A stretch of DNA of 64,000 nt from Macrobrachium rosenbergii. Taxonomy: Eukaryota > Arthropoda > Malacostraca > Decapoda > Palaemonidae. The notes beneath the pieces were generated by a model. The model was not told where the DNA came from. It did not search any database and saw nothing but the letters and a program-made list of their open reading frames with translations. How positions within the stretch are numbered: position 1 is the stretch's first letter; the number at the start of each line of letters is the position of its first letter. The stretch spans positions 58,945,298 through 59,009,297 of the forward strand of contig NC_089755.1 of the NCBI RefSeq assembly GCF_040412425.1, given 5' to 3'. This document shows positions 61,411 through 64,000 of this stretch, in pieces. The translations under genes and the position numbers were made by a program.

Positions 61411-61492
<82 letters not shown>
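61241..61492 (+). mobile_element. (GA)n, SINE-like element, (AAT)n
   Basis: GA (61241-61275), then TTGTGTTTTGGACAGGGTGG, GCGCAGCGCCC, ATATGGCCTGAGGGAAGAAGG, an end TCCGAGTGTCTTAATAACCC and AAATCA, directly followed by (AAT)n to 61490. This copy shows the whole design: GA tract, about 130-bp body, A-rich or AAT tail. Open frames here are artefacts. Confidence 0.85.
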
Positions 61493-61494
<2 letters not shown>

Positions 61495-61666
61495 CGGTGT
61501 CTTTTTCTAGAATTAATCTAAAGATTTGGTACAAATGACGAACAGAAATGGTTTATAAATATAAAGGGTTGGTATTGTCTTTTCCAGGTTCTTGTGATGA
61601 TTGAATTATATGTATTATTCGAGTTGACAATTAAATGCATTAATTATATATATATTTATATATATG

Positions 61667-61667
<1 letters not shown>

Positions 61668-61698
<31 letters not shown>
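61668..61698. repeat. (GT)n microsatellite
   Basis: GT tract. The frame 61664-61915 reading through it has no domain. Confidence 0.93.
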
Positions 61699-61699
<1 letters not shown>

Positions 61700-62060
61700 G
61701 GGGATGGGGGGAGAAGCCAATGCTCTCCTTCCACCTCCAATTTCCACAACTCCAGAGACCCTTTCGTCTCGACCCTTGCAAATGTAGTCACAATAAATAA
61801 ATTTATAAAAACGAAAAATAATTCAGGATTTTACCTTCAGCCAAACCTAAAATTCCTGGTTTTATACGAACAAGACTTGACGAATAGGCCTACACTACCG
61901 TATTATATGGGGTGACTATTAATGAGTAGAATAAAACCAGTTTTCTTATTTTTTTTTTATACAAAGTAACGATGATTCTTTTTAAGTTCACAAATTATTG
62001 TGAAGTTTAAATCAGATTTCTATAGGAAAAGTTAATGTTTAATGATCGATAGAAAGACTG

Positions 62061-62065
<5 letters not shown>

Positions 62066-62126
<61 letters not shown>

Positions 62127-62260
62127 TGTGTTTTGGGCAGGGTGGCGCAGCGCCCAAGGGTATGGCCTGAGGGAAGAAGGCGGCGCCAGACTGGACATCA
62201 CAGGATTATTCAGAGTTCCGAGCGTCTTAAGCCTAAAGAATACTTTCAAAATCAGATACA
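62066..62260 (+). mobile_element. (GA)n plus SINE-like element
   Basis: GA (62066-62124), then GTGTGTTTTGGGCAGGGTGG, CGCAGCGCCCAAGGGTATGG and an end TTCCGAGCGTCTTAAGCC with TTTCAAAATCA. Closest to the copy at 61276. Confidence 0.85.
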
Positions 62261-62399
62261 TTAAAACTTGCTGTTTTACACGAACAAAAATTGATTACAT
62301 TTGGTCTTAATAATGAGTAAAATAAAACTATTTTTCTTTCTTTTTCTCGAGAGAAATGTGCACAGATGTTTTTCCTGGTCATGAATAAATGCAAATCTC

Positions 62400-62444
62400 A
62401 GTAAAATTCTGTAGCATAAATGACCGATAGAAAGACTGATTACT

Positions 62445-62513
<69 letters not shown>

Positions 62514-62680
62514 GTTTTTGGGCAGGGTGGCGCATGGCTGCCCGATGGTGTTGTGGTGACGTCATAGCCGGGAAGGCTACATGACCCCAGAGCACCTCCG
62601 CTGCGCCACCTTCTTTGTTCAGAATGCCTTCAGCCCTATATATGTATGTATTTATGTATGTATGTATGTATGTATACCTA
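62400..62680 (+). mobile_element. (GA)n plus SINE-like element, CRE-bearing subfamily
   Basis: CGATAGAAAGACTGA(T/C) precedes the GA tract (62450-62509) here and at 62046, so flank and element were copied together. The body has TTTTGGGCAGGGTGGCGCAT, GTGGTGACGTCATAGCC and a TGCGCCACC inverted copy of its start. It ends in (TATG)n. Confidence 0.75.
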
Positions 62681-62689
62681 TACAAGTGA

Positions 62690-64000
<1,311 letters not shown>

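Overview
The window looks like nuclear DNA of a decapod crustacean (shrimp, crab or crayfish type). Three things point there: an extreme load of long GA/CT, TA, ATT and TATG microsatellites (close to sixty tracts), dispersed repeats of a kind I recognise from decapod sequences, and a split gene for a pentraxin/lectin/LDLa-fronted Cys-loop channel, a protein architecture I associate with crustaceans. Species cannot be fixed. I see no bacterial operons, rRNA, tRNA or CRISPR array.

Layout. 1-16.9 kb is AT-rich and gene-poor: several minisatellites, a decayed gene of the repetitive invertebrate 'HEEADTR / GCDT' family (minus strand, about 5.1-6.3 kb), and a possible promoter plus first exon at 12.15-12.37 kb. 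16.99-38.78 kb is one minus-strand gene. Four exons with matching splice phases encode a pentraxin/LamG-like domain, a C-type-lectin-like region, an LDL-receptor class A module, the ligand-binding domain with its Cys-loop, and four membrane helices. One 17.7-kb intron, full of repeats, splits the ligand-binding domain. The 5' end (signal-peptide exon) was not found, and the pentraxin part carries an apparent one-base frameshift.

42-63 kb is a mosaic of old local duplications carrying four apparently intronless genes, called A to D here: A (45.2 kb, plus), B (49.3 kb, plus, decayed), C (55.7 kb, minus) and D (60.4 kb, minus). None matches a family I know. A, B and C share a bipartite nuclear-localisation-like motif and a C-terminal leucine/glutamate motif, repeated in A and B, so they are paralogues. 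D is different in sequence but shares promoter layout: two or more CCAAT boxes about 110-190 bp before the ATG. An 11-base word, GCCAATGAATG, recurs at B, C and D. All four proteins are low-complexity, and A, B and D contain internal coding tandem repeats. D ends at a TGA CTA stop context followed by 52 more sense codons in the same frame.

Between the genes lie SINE-like elements that mostly sit directly 3' of a GA tract, a Penelope-like remnant, two LINE endonuclease remnants, and fold-back elements bounded by ATT repeats. The best candidates for something undescribed are the A-D cluster with its shared promoters and the splice-site-bearing minisatellites of the channel gene.
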